Positions 1-6,495 are shown, counted from the first letter of the stretch. The stretch: 7,905 nucleotides of DNA from an uncultured Eubacteriales bacterium (GCA_934503195.1 CAKSVM010000119.1:1-7905); one strand, 5' to 3'. Numbers and translations are program-made. The notes: a model not told the origin generated them from the sequence alone.

Positions 1-297
1 CTTCCCACCCGCCGCGCCCCGCCGCGAGATCTGATAGTTCTGACAGTAAACGCATCCGAGCTTGCATCCGACGAAAAACACCGTTCCAGAGCCCTCGCTG
101 CCCGAAATGCAGGGCTCCTCCCACATATGAAGAGCCGCGCGGCCGACGCGGATTTCGTCGGTCTGCCCGCAGAATCCGGTCGTCTTCGTCCGGTCGACGC
201 CGCAGCGGCGCGGGCAGAGTTCGCAGGCGCGGTAGGGCGACTCACGGCCGGTCAGACGCTCAGACACAGTCTCGCGGCCGTCGATTCCGTCACTCAT
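1..297 (-). CDS. Radical SAM protein, PflX-like (COG1313 type), 3' end cut off by window edge
   Basis: The first 99 residues of a radical SAM enzyme are present and the rest lies beyond the left edge. Reading the minus strand from the ATG at 297, the N-terminal part has a cysteine cluster (C25, C28, C32, C43) in a CELCPRRCGVDR context, then ALHMWEEPCISG and GSGTVFF. Next comes GCKLGCVYCQN, whose CX3CX2C cysteines (C78, C82, C85) would ligate the [4Fe-4S] cluster that cleaves S-adenosylmethionine. This layout is that of the PflX group, annotated as putative pyruvate formate-lyase activating proteins; the true substrate of that group is not known to me. The start codon lies inside the end of the CapA-like gene (8-nt overlap, ATGAGTGA), so translation is probably coupled and the two genes share the promoter at 1446-1474. 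No glycyl radical enzyme gene is visible nearby, so a PFL-activating role should not be assumed. Confidence 0.88.
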   Translation of the reverse strand, partial: MSDGIDGRETVSERLTGRESPYRACELCPRRCGVDRTKTTGFCGQTDEIRVGRAALHMWEEPCISGSEGSGTVFFVGCKLGCVYCQNYQISRRGAAGGK

Positions 298-1417
298 CGC
301 CTTCACCAAGCTTCTTCGCGTTCGGCATCGGGGAGTCGGTCTCGCCGTTCAGAAAGGCCATCACGGCGTCGTAATCGGTCTTGTCGGTGATTATCGCGGG
401 CTTGTATGCGTCACTGTAGAGGTAGCAGGGGATGATCTCGTCGGTCTCGGACATCAGAACGCCGTCAGTGAAGGTCAGACAGAGCCGGTAGACCATCGTC
501 CGGTTCTCCTCACTGCGCGAGCCGCCGAAGCAGAAGTTTCCGAGCGAGTGGACGATCGTCTTCCCCTTGTAGACCTCGACCGGCTGAAGGACGTGCGGGT
601 GTCCGCCAATGACAAGATCAATTCCGCTGTCGATCATCCGTCTCGCCCCGGCCGCTTTCCAGCCGTCGGGCTGATGAACGCGCTCGGTTCCGCCGTGGAA
701 GTAGACGATCTTGTAGTCGGCCTCGACCCCTGCGAGCTTTTTCGAGATTATCGTGTCGTAGCCCGAGTAGTAGAATGTACAGCAGTAGAGCGCGATTTTG
801 TAATCATCCTTTTCGAGGATGACTATCTTGTCGTTGTCGCCCCAGATCAGCCCGGCCTTGTCAAGCGCGTCGCGCGTGTCGGAATATCCCTTCGCGCCGT
901 AATCCTCCGAATGATTGTTCGCGATCGAAACGACCTCGACACCCGCCTCGGTCAGAATCGCGGTGTTCTCGGTGCCGGATTTGTACCAGTACGCGGGCGT
1001 GTAGCCCTTCGCGCGAGTCTTTATGTCGGGATCGTCGGTGAAGACGTTTTCGAGATTCGCGACCGTCCAGTCGTCGTTTTCGAAGATCTCGATGAAATTT
1101 TCGAGGAAATAGGTCGGCTCGACCTGCTTTGCCAGCAGATTGAAGGAACCCGGCCACTCACCGCCGCGGTCGGTCGCGAGCATACAGTCGCCGACAAAAG
1201 TCATCGTGATTTCGGTCACCTTCGGCTCGGGCGGCGGCTCGGTCTCGGCCTCGTCGGTCGAAAGCCCCGACGACGGATTGTCAGCCGAAATTCCGGGCGT
1301 CAGCACAAGATCGGGCGTCGGCTCGTTGTCCCTTGACAGAATATAAGCCGGGACGGCCGCCGCCCCCGCCATCACGAGAAGGCAGATTATTACAGTTGAA
1401 ATTATCGCTTTTTTCAT
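290..1417 (-). CDS. CapA-family (PGA_cap) metallophosphatase-like membrane-anchored protein
   Basis: A 375-residue exported protein of the CapA / poly-gamma-glutamate capsule family, whose calcineurin-like metallophosphoesterase fold is related to PgsA/CapA of Bacillus. Residues 1-27 form a hydrophobic anchor or signal segment (MKKAIISTVIICLLVMAGAA). A Pro/Glu/Thr-rich linker follows (about 31-67), then the catalytic-type domain. Motifs seen are FVGDCML (G76-D77), NLEN (121-124), IANNH (N167, N168, H169), HGGTE (H241, E245), GGHPH (271-275) and SLGNF (291-295), so the usual metal-site set looks complete. I chose the ATG at 1417 because GAGGT sits 6 nt upstream and because the longer frame to 1474 runs through the promoter. 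No capB/capC-like ligase genes are visible, so capsule synthesis is not implied; an envelope hydrolase or phosphatase role is only a guess. It is the first gene of a two-gene unit with the radical SAM gene. Confidence 0.9.
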   Translation of the reverse strand: MKKAIISTVIICLLVMAGAAAVPAYILSRDNEPTPDLVLTPGISADNPSSGLSTDEAETEPPPEPKVTEITMTFVGDCMLATDRGGEWPGSFNLLAKQVEPTYFLENFIEIFENDDWTVANLENVFTDDPDIKTRAKGYTPAYWYKSGTENTAILTEAGVEVVSIANNHSEDYGAKGYSDTRDALDKAGLIWGDNDKIVILEKDDYKIALYCCTFYYSGYDTIISKKLAGVEADYKIVYFHGGTERVHQPDGWKAAGARRMIDSGIDLVIGGHPHVLQPVEVYKGKTIVHSLGNFCFGGSRSEENRTMVYRLCLTFTDGVLMSETDEIIPCYLYSDAYKPAIITDKTDYDAVMAFLNGETDSPMPNAKKLGEGDE

Positions 1418-1422
1418 TATTA

Positions 1423-1427
1423 ACCTC
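1423..1427 (-). promoter_or_regulatory. Shine-Dalgarno site of the CapA-like gene
   Basis: GAGGT on the minus strand lies 6 nt before the ATG at 1417. It supports that start over the in-frame ATG at 1474, which has no such site and falls in the -35 region. Confidence 0.75.
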
Positions 1428-1445
1428 ACAGTTTTATTCCTGTAT

Positions 1446-1474
1446 ATTATACCATCTTTTCCGCGCAAAATCAA
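1446..1474 (-). promoter_or_regulatory. Sigma-A-type promoter for the CapA-like / radical SAM unit
   Basis: On the minus strand there is a perfect TATAAT (1446-1451), a 17-bp spacer and TTGATT (1469-1474, 4 of 6 to consensus). Transcription would begin near 1440, giving a leader of about 20 nt that includes the GAGGT ribosome site. It diverges from the promoter of the solute-binding lipoprotein about 80 bp away. Confidence 0.75.
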
Positions 1475-1553
1475 GTCAATTCACGAATTTGTAGCATTTT
1501 ACGAAAACTTCCGCCGCAAATATTAAATCTTTGTTAATTTGAAGCTGTAGAGC

Positions 1554-1582
1554 TTTACAAACAACGAAAAGTATGATATAAT
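1554..1582 (+). promoter_or_regulatory. Sigma-A-type promoter for the solute-binding lipoprotein gene
   Basis: TTTACA (1554-1559, 5 of 6) and a perfect TATAAT (1577-1582) are separated by 17 bp. Predicted transcription start is near 1589, leaving a leader of about 30 nt. The near-consensus elements suggest a strong promoter. An imperfect palindrome (GTAGAGCTTTAC, 1547-1558) overlaps the -35 box and could be an operator, but this is speculative. Confidence 0.82.
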
Positions 1583-1608
1583 GAACTTGCAAATAATTTA
1601 TGAAATAT

Positions 1609-1615
1609 AGGAGAG
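1609..1615 (+). promoter_or_regulatory. Shine-Dalgarno site of the solute-binding lipoprotein gene
   Basis: AGGAGAG ends 5 nt before the ATG at 1621. This favours that start over the in-frame ATG at 1600, which would place this site inside the coding region and add charged residues before the signal peptide. Confidence 0.8.
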
Positions 1616-1620
1616 ATCAC

Positions 1621-3951
1621 ATGAAAACACGTATTCTGTCGACGATTCTGGCTATTGTCATGCTCGCCGGGATAATCCCTCTTTCGTCCTGCGGCAAAAA
1701 GGGACCCGAGCCGGTGAAATCGAAGGTCGATCACGTCTACAAGGCGACCCCGATCGAGGCCGGAGACATCAACGTGAACAAAATCGGCGTCGCTGGCGGA
1801 AAGATCGTCGTCTACGGCTTCGAAATCATCAGCCGCGACCCCTACGAATCCCAGAACGTCATCCTGAGCATCGATCAGGCAACCGGAAGCATCGATAAGC
1901 AGGTTCTCGAAAATTCCGATGAAAACAGCGGCTACATTCAGGAGATCGCGCTGCTTCAGGACGGAAGTATGCTCTTCCTCTTGCAGGGCTGGGACGAAAA
2001 GACCGAAAAATCGGCCTACATGGTCGATAAAACGACCCCCGACGGCAAGCGGACCCGCGTCTGCGACGACATTGCCTCGCTCATGGAGTCGACCGGAGAG
2101 AACTCTGCCTTCGGCGGACAGCCCTTCTATATCGACTCAATGGCGGTCGATAAGGACGAAAATGTCTTCCTCACCTGCGACTACGCGATAATCGCGCTCG
2201 ATAAGAATTTCACGAAGCTCTTTGAAATCGAGGTCAACGGCTACATAAGACGCCTCGGCGCGACGTCAGACGGGCGGGTCTACGCGTCCTTCCGCGACAA
2301 TTCGTCGGGCGGAAACCAGATCTGCTACATCGATACCGCGAAGAAGGGATTCGGCGACCCGGTTCCGCTCCCCGACTCGCAGAATATACAGAACGCCGAG
2401 TTCTTCGTCGGAAGCGGATTCGACATCTACTACAAGGACGATTCGTCACTCTACGGCTTCAACGCGGCCGACGCCGAGCCGACCGAGCTTCTGAATTTCG
2501 TCAACTCGGACATAAACCCTTATACCGTCCGTCAGCTCGCGATCATCGACGCCGACAACATTGTCTGCTACAACTATGACTTTACGTCAAGCGACGAAGT
2601 CGCGCGCGAGCTTCTCCTGCTGAAGCGAGTTCCTGAGGAGGAGATCCCCGAAAAGTACGTCATCCGTGTCGCCCACTCGCCGTACGGCTCGGGAGATCTC
2701 GATTCTCTCGCCGTGAAGTTCAACCGCGCGAGCGACGAATACCGCGTCGAGCTTGTAAACTACCTCAAATACTCGACTGAGGAGGATTATTCGGGAAGCG
2801 AACAGCTCAAAAACGACCTCATCGCCGGAACCGCGCCCGATATCGTCAGCCTCTCGTCCTTCAACTCGACAAGCGACCTCATCGCTCAGAAGGCCTTCAC
2901 CGACCTCAACAAGCTGATCGAAAAGGACGAGACCTTCGACCGCTCGAAGTATTTTGAGAACGTCCTTGACGCCGGATGCGACACAGACGGCCATCTCTAC
3001 GAGCTTATCACCGATTTCCAGATAAACACGATCCTCGCGAACAAAAAATACCTGAGTTTCGATCACTGGGACGCGAACAAGTTCGTCGATTTCGCGTCAA
3101 ATCTCCCCGAGGGAACCTACCTCGCGAACTACACCGACCGTCAGACGATGCTCTACCTCGCGCTCGCCTGCTCGATGGACACCTTCATCGACTACAAGAA
3201 CGCGTCCTGTGACTTTGACAACGACAATTTCAAGAAGCTCCTCGGACTCGTGAAGAACACCGAGGATTTCAGCTACTACAATTCGCTCTCGGGCGACGAG
3301 CTTCAGGACTTCCGTGAGGATCAAAGCCTACCCTACCGCGAGGGAAAGATCTTCCTCGACACAAACGGCGGATACATAAGTTCCTTCACCGATTACGTCT
3401 CGGCGTCGGTCAGATACGGCGACAAAAACGAGACGGTATTCATCGGCTACCCGACAAACAAGGGCAACGGCGCGGTGCTTCAGGCGTCGTCAAGCTACGC
3501 GATCACCGATAAGAGCCTCTTAAAAGAAGGCGCGTGGAACTTCCTCAAAACGCTTCTCGACGCCGACCCAGCCGGACGCAGCGGAAGACGCGGACTCAAA
3601 ACCTCGGTTGCGGGAATGAAAAAGGTCGGCGAAGCCGAGATCGGCAGATGGTACGTTTTCAGTGCGAACGGCTGGTCGAGCTTCGGCGGCAGTGACATGA
3701 CCTATGAGGAAGCTCTTGAGAGAATGGAGCGCAGAAATCGCGGCGGAGTTCTCGTTCAGATAAACCAGAGCCACCTCGACGCCTTCATCGAATTCCTGAA
3801 TGGCGTTCAAGGAATGCCCGACCTTGAGGGCAAGGTCTTTGAGATCATCAACGAGGAGGCCGAGGCGTATTTCAGCGACGCGAAGTCGCTTGACGAGACG
3901 GCAAAGATCATTCAGAACCGCGTTTCGACCTACATCGCCGAAAAGAGTTAA
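1621..3951 (+). CDS. Lipoprotein with propeller-like N-terminal half and ABC-type extracellular solute-binding C-terminal half
   Basis: A 776-residue lipoprotein expected on the outer face of the membrane. The signal peptide (1-23) ends in the lipobox LSSC, so C24 would be lipidated. Residues about 35-340 show recurrent short strand patterns of propeller type, such as IALLQDGSMLFLL, MAVDKDENVFLTC and ATSDGRVYASF. From about 344 (EKYVIRVAHSPYGSG) the protein resembles family 1/8 extracellular solute-binding proteins: a LKNDLIAGTAPDIVSL motif (about 397-411), then YAITDKS and EGAWNFLKTLLD near 626-646, and a typical amphipathic C-terminus ending in IQNRVSTYIAEKS. Such proteins feed ABC importers, commonly for sugars or oligosaccharides; the ligand here cannot be read from sequence. 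It is about twice the length of an ordinary binding protein because of the N-terminal half. It stands as a single gene between its own promoter and a strong terminator, with no permease or ATPase nearby, so it may pair with a distant transporter or act as a sensor. Confidence 0.88.
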   Translation: MKTRILSTILAIVMLAGIIPLSSCGKKGPEPVKSKVDHVYKATPIEAGDINVNKIGVAGGKIVVYGFEIISRDPYESQNVILSIDQATGSIDKQVLENSDENSGYIQEIALLQDGSMLFLLQGWDEKTEKSAYMVDKTTPDGKRTRVCDDIASLMESTGENSAFGGQPFYIDSMAVDKDENVFLTCDYAIIALDKNFTKLFEIEVNGYIRRLGATSDGRVYASFRDNSSGGNQICYIDTAKKGFGDPVPLPDSQNIQNAEFFVGSGFDIYYKDDSSLYGFNAADAEPTELLNFVNSDINPYTVRQLAIIDADNIVCYNYDFTSSDEVARELLLLKRVPEEEIPEKYVIRVAHSPYGSGDLDSLAVKFNRASDEYRVELVNYLKYSTEEDYSGSEQLKNDLIAGTAPDIVSLSSFNSTSDLIAQKAFTDLNKLIEKDETFDRSKYFENVLDAGCDTDGHLYELITDFQINTILANKKYLSFDHWDANKFVDFASNLPEGTYLANYTDRQTMLYLALACSMDTFIDYKNASCDFDNDNFKKLLGLVKNTEDFSYYNSLSGDELQDFREDQSLPYREGKIFLDTNGGYISSFTDYVSASVRYGDKNETVFIGYPTNKGNGAVLQASSSYAITDKSLLKEGAWNFLKTLLDADPAGRSGRRGLKTSVAGMKKVGEAEIGRWYVFSANGWSSFGGSDMTYEEALERMERRNRGGVLVQINQSHLDAFIEFLNGVQGMPDLEGKVFEIINEEAEAYFSDAKSLDETAKIIQNRVSTYIAEKS

Positions 3952-3971
3952 TAATACGTAAGCATAAGAAA

Positions 3972-4004
3972 CCGCCGCGGCCGAATCGGCCGCGGCGGCT
4001 TTTT
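3972..4004 (+). terminator. Intrinsic terminator, probably bidirectional, between convergent genes
   Basis: A perfect 12-bp GC-only stem (3972-3983 with 3987-3998) closes an AAT loop and is followed by C then five T (4000-4004). Read on the minus strand, the same stem is followed by TTTCTT, a weaker U-tract that could also stop the YgjP-like transcript. It lies 20 nt after the lipoprotein stop, and its T-tract touches the stop codon (4003-4005) of the opposing gene. Confidence 0.92.
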
Positions 4005-4710
4005 ACCAGCCTTCTTTAAGAATTTCCTGCCAGAGTTCCTTCAGATATTCCTTCTTTGAGGCGTAATCCGGGCAGTATTCCCCGACGATCTTCCAGAATC
4101 TTTCCGAGTGGTTGAACTCGATCATGTGGCAAAGCTCGTGAATCACGACGTAATCAATCGCTTCCGGCTCGGCCATAATAAGAAACCACGCGAAATTCAG
4201 CGTGTCGCGCGCCGAACACGATGCCCAGTGACTCCGCGCCTCGTTGATCTTCACCGACATCGGCGAGAGTCTCATAACGGCCGCGAATCTCACGACTCTC
4301 GGCGTGATCTCGTTTCTCGCCGCGAGCTTGTAGATCTGAACCACCGCCGCTCTGATCCGTTCGGGCGGGAGTCCCGGCGGGATGTAGAAATTCTCCGCGT
4401 CGTACCCGACCGTGTTCCCTTCCCTTGCCGTGACGACGACCGTCCGCCCGAGAAAGCGGAGCCGCGAACCGTAATCCGGCGTGAATTCCGCCTTCGCCGC
4501 CTCGCGCTCGCGGTAATTTTCGAGGAACTCACAGAGCTTTGCCGAATTCTCGTCGGCGATCCGCTGAAGCTCGCGTACCGGAACGCCGACCGGGCTCAGA
4601 ATCTCCGGCACGCCGTCCTTACCGACGCGTAAAAGCACCGTCTTCCGCCTTGCCGACCGCGCGATCCGGATCATAATCCCACGCGAGATCAGCGACTCAC
4701 TTTTCGCCAT
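4003..4710 (-). CDS. YgjP-type (DUF45, COG1451) zinc metallopeptidase
   Basis: A 235-residue cytoplasmic protein of the YgjP/DUF45 family, a gluzincin-like group often annotated as M48-family metallopeptidase. The active-site helix HELCH (191-195) supplies two zinc-binding histidines and the catalytic E192. It is followed by FNHSERFW, where H201 is the likely third ligand. Upstream NEARSHWASCSARDTLNFAW (157-176) matches the family's R-x-WxSCS segment. The length is usual for the family; its physiological substrate is not established. The start at 4710 overlaps the end of queH by 14 nt and has GGGAG 9 nt upstream within queH, so the two are probably one transcript with coupled translation. A shorter start at M13 (4674) is possible but has a less well-spaced ribosome site. 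Confidence 0.9.
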   Translation of the reverse strand: MAKSESLISRGIMIRIARSARRKTVLLRVGKDGVPEILSPVGVPVRELQRIADENSAKLCEFLENYREREAAKAEFTPDYGSRLRFLGRTVVVTAREGNTVGYDAENFYIPPGLPPERIRAAVVQIYKLAARNEITPRVVRFAAVMRLSPMSVKINEARSHWASCSARDTLNFAWFLIMAEPEAIDYVVIHELCHMIEFNHSERFWKIVGEYCPDYASKKEYLKELWQEILKEGW

Positions 4711-5335
4711 CTTCCGCGTCTCCCCCGTGTCTCAGCCGACGCGAAAATTCGCAGCCGCAGTAATCCTGCCGATAGAGCGAGTAAATCCGCGAAAGCTCGA
4801 TCGACCGCTTGTAGCCCTCGCGCTTCTTGAAGTCCGACGGAAGCCACGGGAGATTATATTTTTCCGAAAGTTCGAAGCCGATCTCGTTGAGCTTTCCGGC
4901 GTTCTTGTGCGGGCTCACGGTCAGAGTCGTCGCGAAGAAGTCGAAATCCCCGCGCCGCGACATGAAATACTCGGCCGTCCGGAAAAGCCGCAGACGATAG
5001 CAGTCAAAGCACCTCGCCCCGCCCTCGGGAAGCTCCTCGCGCCCCTTTGAAAGCTCAAGAAACCCTTCCGGCGAGTACCCGGCGTCGACCACCTCGATGA
5101 GATTTTCGTGCGGCAGAACCCCGGCGAGCCGCAAAAGTTCGGAGAGCCGCTTGTCATATTCCGCGCGGTCAGTGATGTTCGGGTTGCAGAAATAGACCGT
5201 GATGTCAAAATATTTCGTCAGATATTCGAGTACATAGCTCGAACAGGGCGCGCAGCAGGCGTGAAGAAGCAGACGCCGCGGCGTTGAAATCTTTGAGAGC
5301 TCGTTTTCAAGCTCGATCTGATAATTTCTTTTCAT
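4697..5335 (-). CDS. queH: Epoxyqueuosine reductase QueH (DUF208 family)
   Basis: QueH catalyses the last step of queuosine synthesis, reducing epoxyqueuosine to queuosine in the wobble position of GUN tRNAs; it is non-homologous to the cobalamin-dependent QueG. The 212-residue protein shows the family signatures: LLLHACCAPCSSY (C27, C28, C31), ARCFDCYRLRL (C109, C112), TTLTVSPHKN (137-145) and DYCGCEFSRR (C193, C195). These include the cysteines that hold the iron-sulfur cluster in the family. Other queuosine genes are not in the window. The start is uncertain: the ATG at 5335 fits the family N-terminus (MKRNYQIELE) but has no ribosome site at normal distance, whereas AGGAGA lies 23 nt upstream. 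An in-frame TTG at 5344 is an alternative, 14 nt after AGGAGA. It is followed in the same transcript by the YgjP-type gene. Confidence 0.93.
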   Translation of the reverse strand: MKRNYQIELENELSKISTPRRLLLHACCAPCSSYVLEYLTKYFDITVYFCNPNITDRAEYDKRLSELLRLAGVLPHENLIEVVDAGYSPEGFLELSKGREELPEGGARCFDCYRLRLFRTAEYFMSRRGDFDFFATTLTVSPHKNAGKLNEIGFELSEKYNLPWLPSDFKKREGYKRSIELSRIYSLYRQDYCGCEFSRRLRHGGDAEDGEK

Positions 5336-5352
5336 TATTTTCAAAAAAAGTA

Positions 5353-5381
5353 TTGAAGTCTCCTGTCGAATGTGGTATAAT
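5353..5381 (+). promoter_or_regulatory. Sigma-A-type promoter for the SGNH membrane protein gene
   Basis: TTGAAG (5353-5358, 4 of 6) and a perfect TATAAT (5376-5381) are 17 bp apart. Transcription would start near 5388, about 24 nt before the TTG start codon at 5412. The promoter lies within the 5' region of the divergent queH gene. Confidence 0.75.
5359..5364 (-). promoter_or_regulatory. Orphaned Shine-Dalgarno-like AGGAGA upstream of queH
   Basis: AGGAGA on the minus strand is the only good ribosome site in front of queH. It lies 23 nt from the ATG at 5335 and 14 nt from a TTG at 5344, both wider than usual. The intervening sequence contains a T7 run. It may be the functional site with an odd start codon, or chance. 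Confidence 0.35.
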
Positions 5382-5397
5382 AATAGTATCTCTATTT

Positions 5398-5402
5398 GGG
5401 GG
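5398..5402 (+). promoter_or_regulatory. Ribosome site that fixes the TTG start of the SGNH gene
   Basis: GGGGG followed 9 nt later by TTG at 5412. This is the only start-site pair downstream of the predicted transcription start. The in-frame ATG at 5370 lies inside the promoter and would not be on the transcript. Confidence 0.55.
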
Positions 5403-5411
5403 TACGCACCT

Positions 5412-6452
5412 TTGAACAACAATAACGGCCAGAACCGGCCGAATCGTCAGAATCCGCGGTACACGCGGCAGAATTACGGCAAAGAAACGGGATACCGTCA
5501 GACCCCGCCGCGTCAGGGCGGTTCGCGCGGAACGCCGCGAAACGCGCCGGAGGAAAAATCCGGACTGAACCCGTACATCCTAATCGAAATATTCCTGCTT
5601 ATCTTCGCCGTCGCGGCGGCGGTGATGTTCTGCTCGTTCCTCAGCGTCGATTATCACGTGAACTACGTCTACACGAACGCGCCGACCCGCTCAAAGCAGA
5701 GCAAGGAGGGCGATCCGTCCGAAAGAATCTACGAGCGCGAGATCCCGGTGAAGGAACCTGTGACCGGACCCGACGGCAAAACCGAATACGACTTCACGTC
5801 GCCCGTCCCCGAATGCGACGCCTATCCGATCGATTATTTCAGTGACACGATTTTCATCGGCGACTCGCGCACCGCGGGACTCATAATGTACACGAAGGTG
5901 AACCCGATTAACTGCTCGGCGACCGGATTCAACTTAAGGAACCTCGAAAAGAAGTATGTCACCTACACCGACGAAAACGGCCAGAAGTCGCTTGTCAGCT
6001 GCTACGAGGCTCTAGAGCTCTACAAAGGCCGATACAAATCGGTCTACATCTCGACCGGAGTCAACGAGCTCGGTTGGAATGCGTCGGCCTTCATCAAGGC
6101 CTACGAAAAGGCGATCGACTCGATCCGCGAGATCACCGACGTGCCGATCTACGTCCAGCTGATTCTCCCGGTCACGACGGCCTACGAGCAGAAGTCGCAG
6201 AACGGCATCACGAACGAAAAGCAGGTTCAGTTCAACGAAAAGCTGAAGACCCTGATCGCCGAAAAGCAGGTTTTCATGCTCGACCCGCTCCCGCTCTTCT
6301 CGACCGAGGAGGGGACGCTCGACCCGGACGTGACCTACGACGGCGCGCATCTCGAAAAATTCGCCTGCGCGACCCTTCTCGAATACTATCAGACCCACGT
6401 CGTCGAGACCGAAAAATATTCGAATCTCACCGATTCCGAGCCGACCGAATAA
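5412..6452 (+). CDS. Single-pass membrane protein with extracellular SGNH/GDSL-type hydrolase domain
   Basis: From the TTG start the protein is 346 residues. Residues 1-50 are rich in Asn, Gln, Arg and Pro and should be disordered and cytoplasmic. A membrane segment follows (about 54-77, PYILIEIFLLIFAVAAAVMF), then a linker and an extracellular domain from about 135. SGNH blocks seen are FIGDSRT (150-153, nucleophile S152), TGF (G172), STGVNELGW (N218) and YDGAHL (D310, H313), giving a plausible Ser-His-Asp triad with Gly and Asn oxyanion residues. Members act on ester groups of lipids, glycans or peptidoglycan; membrane anchoring points to an envelope substrate such as O-acetylated wall polymer, which is inference. 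The start is chosen because the -10 box covers the only upstream ATG and because GGGGG precedes the TTG. It is a single-gene unit with its own promoter and terminator. Confidence 0.85.
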   Translation: MNNNNGQNRPNRQNPRYTRQNYGKETGYRQTPPRQGGSRGTPRNAPEEKSGLNPYILIEIFLLIFAVAAAVMFCSFLSVDYHVNYVYTNAPTRSKQSKEGDPSERIYEREIPVKEPVTGPDGKTEYDFTSPVPECDAYPIDYFSDTIFIGDSRTAGLIMYTKVNPINCSATGFNLRNLEKKYVTYTDENGQKSLVSCYEALELYKGRYKSVYISTGVNELGWNASAFIKAYEKAIDSIREITDVPIYVQLILPVTTAYEQKSQNGITNEKQVQFNEKLKTLIAEKQVFMLDPLPLFSTEEGTLDPDVTYDGAHLEKFACATLLEYYQTHVVETEKYSNLTDSEPTE

Positions 6453-6466
6453 CCGCGGAATAATTT

Positions 6467-6495
6467 CACCCACGCCGCGGCGTGGGTGTTTTTTT
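6467..6495 (+). terminator. Intrinsic terminator of the SGNH gene
   Basis: A 22-nt perfect palindrome (6467-6488; up to 10 bp per arm, with the innermost bases forming the loop) is followed directly by seven T (6489-6495). It starts 14 nt after the stop codon. On the minus strand no U-tract follows the hairpin, so it would be a poor terminator for yqgF, which ends at 6507. Confidence 0.92.

Noticed and set aside
127..390. An 87-residue plus-strand frame near the left edge.
   Set aside because: Arg/Ser-rich shadow of the radical SAM and CapA-like genes, both supported by conserved motifs.
548..1336. A 262-residue open frame on the plus strand opposite the CapA-like gene.
   Set aside because: It is antisense to a gene with clear family motifs, has no ribosome site or promoter, and its Asp/Val/Arg-rich composition is what the codon use of the real gene produces on the other strand.
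1418..1474. N-terminal extension of the CapA-like protein to an ATG at 1474.
   Set aside because: The extension covers the predicted -35, -10 and Shine-Dalgarno sites and would bury the signal segment.
1418..1620. A small RNA or small gene in the largest intergenic gap.
   Set aside because: The gap is accounted for by two promoters and leaders; no hairpin with a T-tract and no short frame with a ribosome site was seen.
2587..3066. A 159-residue minus-strand frame inside the lipoprotein gene.
   Set aside because: No recognisable family, no ribosome site, and composition mirrors the sense codons; the plus-strand gene is continuous and motif-rich here.
4108..4632. A 174-residue plus-strand frame opposite the YgjP-type gene.
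   Set aside because: Antisense shadow with Arg-rich composition and no start signals.
5336..5411. A preQ1 or other riboswitch ahead of queH.
   Set aside because: The gap is only 76 bp, is shared with the divergent promoter, and shows no stem or pseudoknot pattern.
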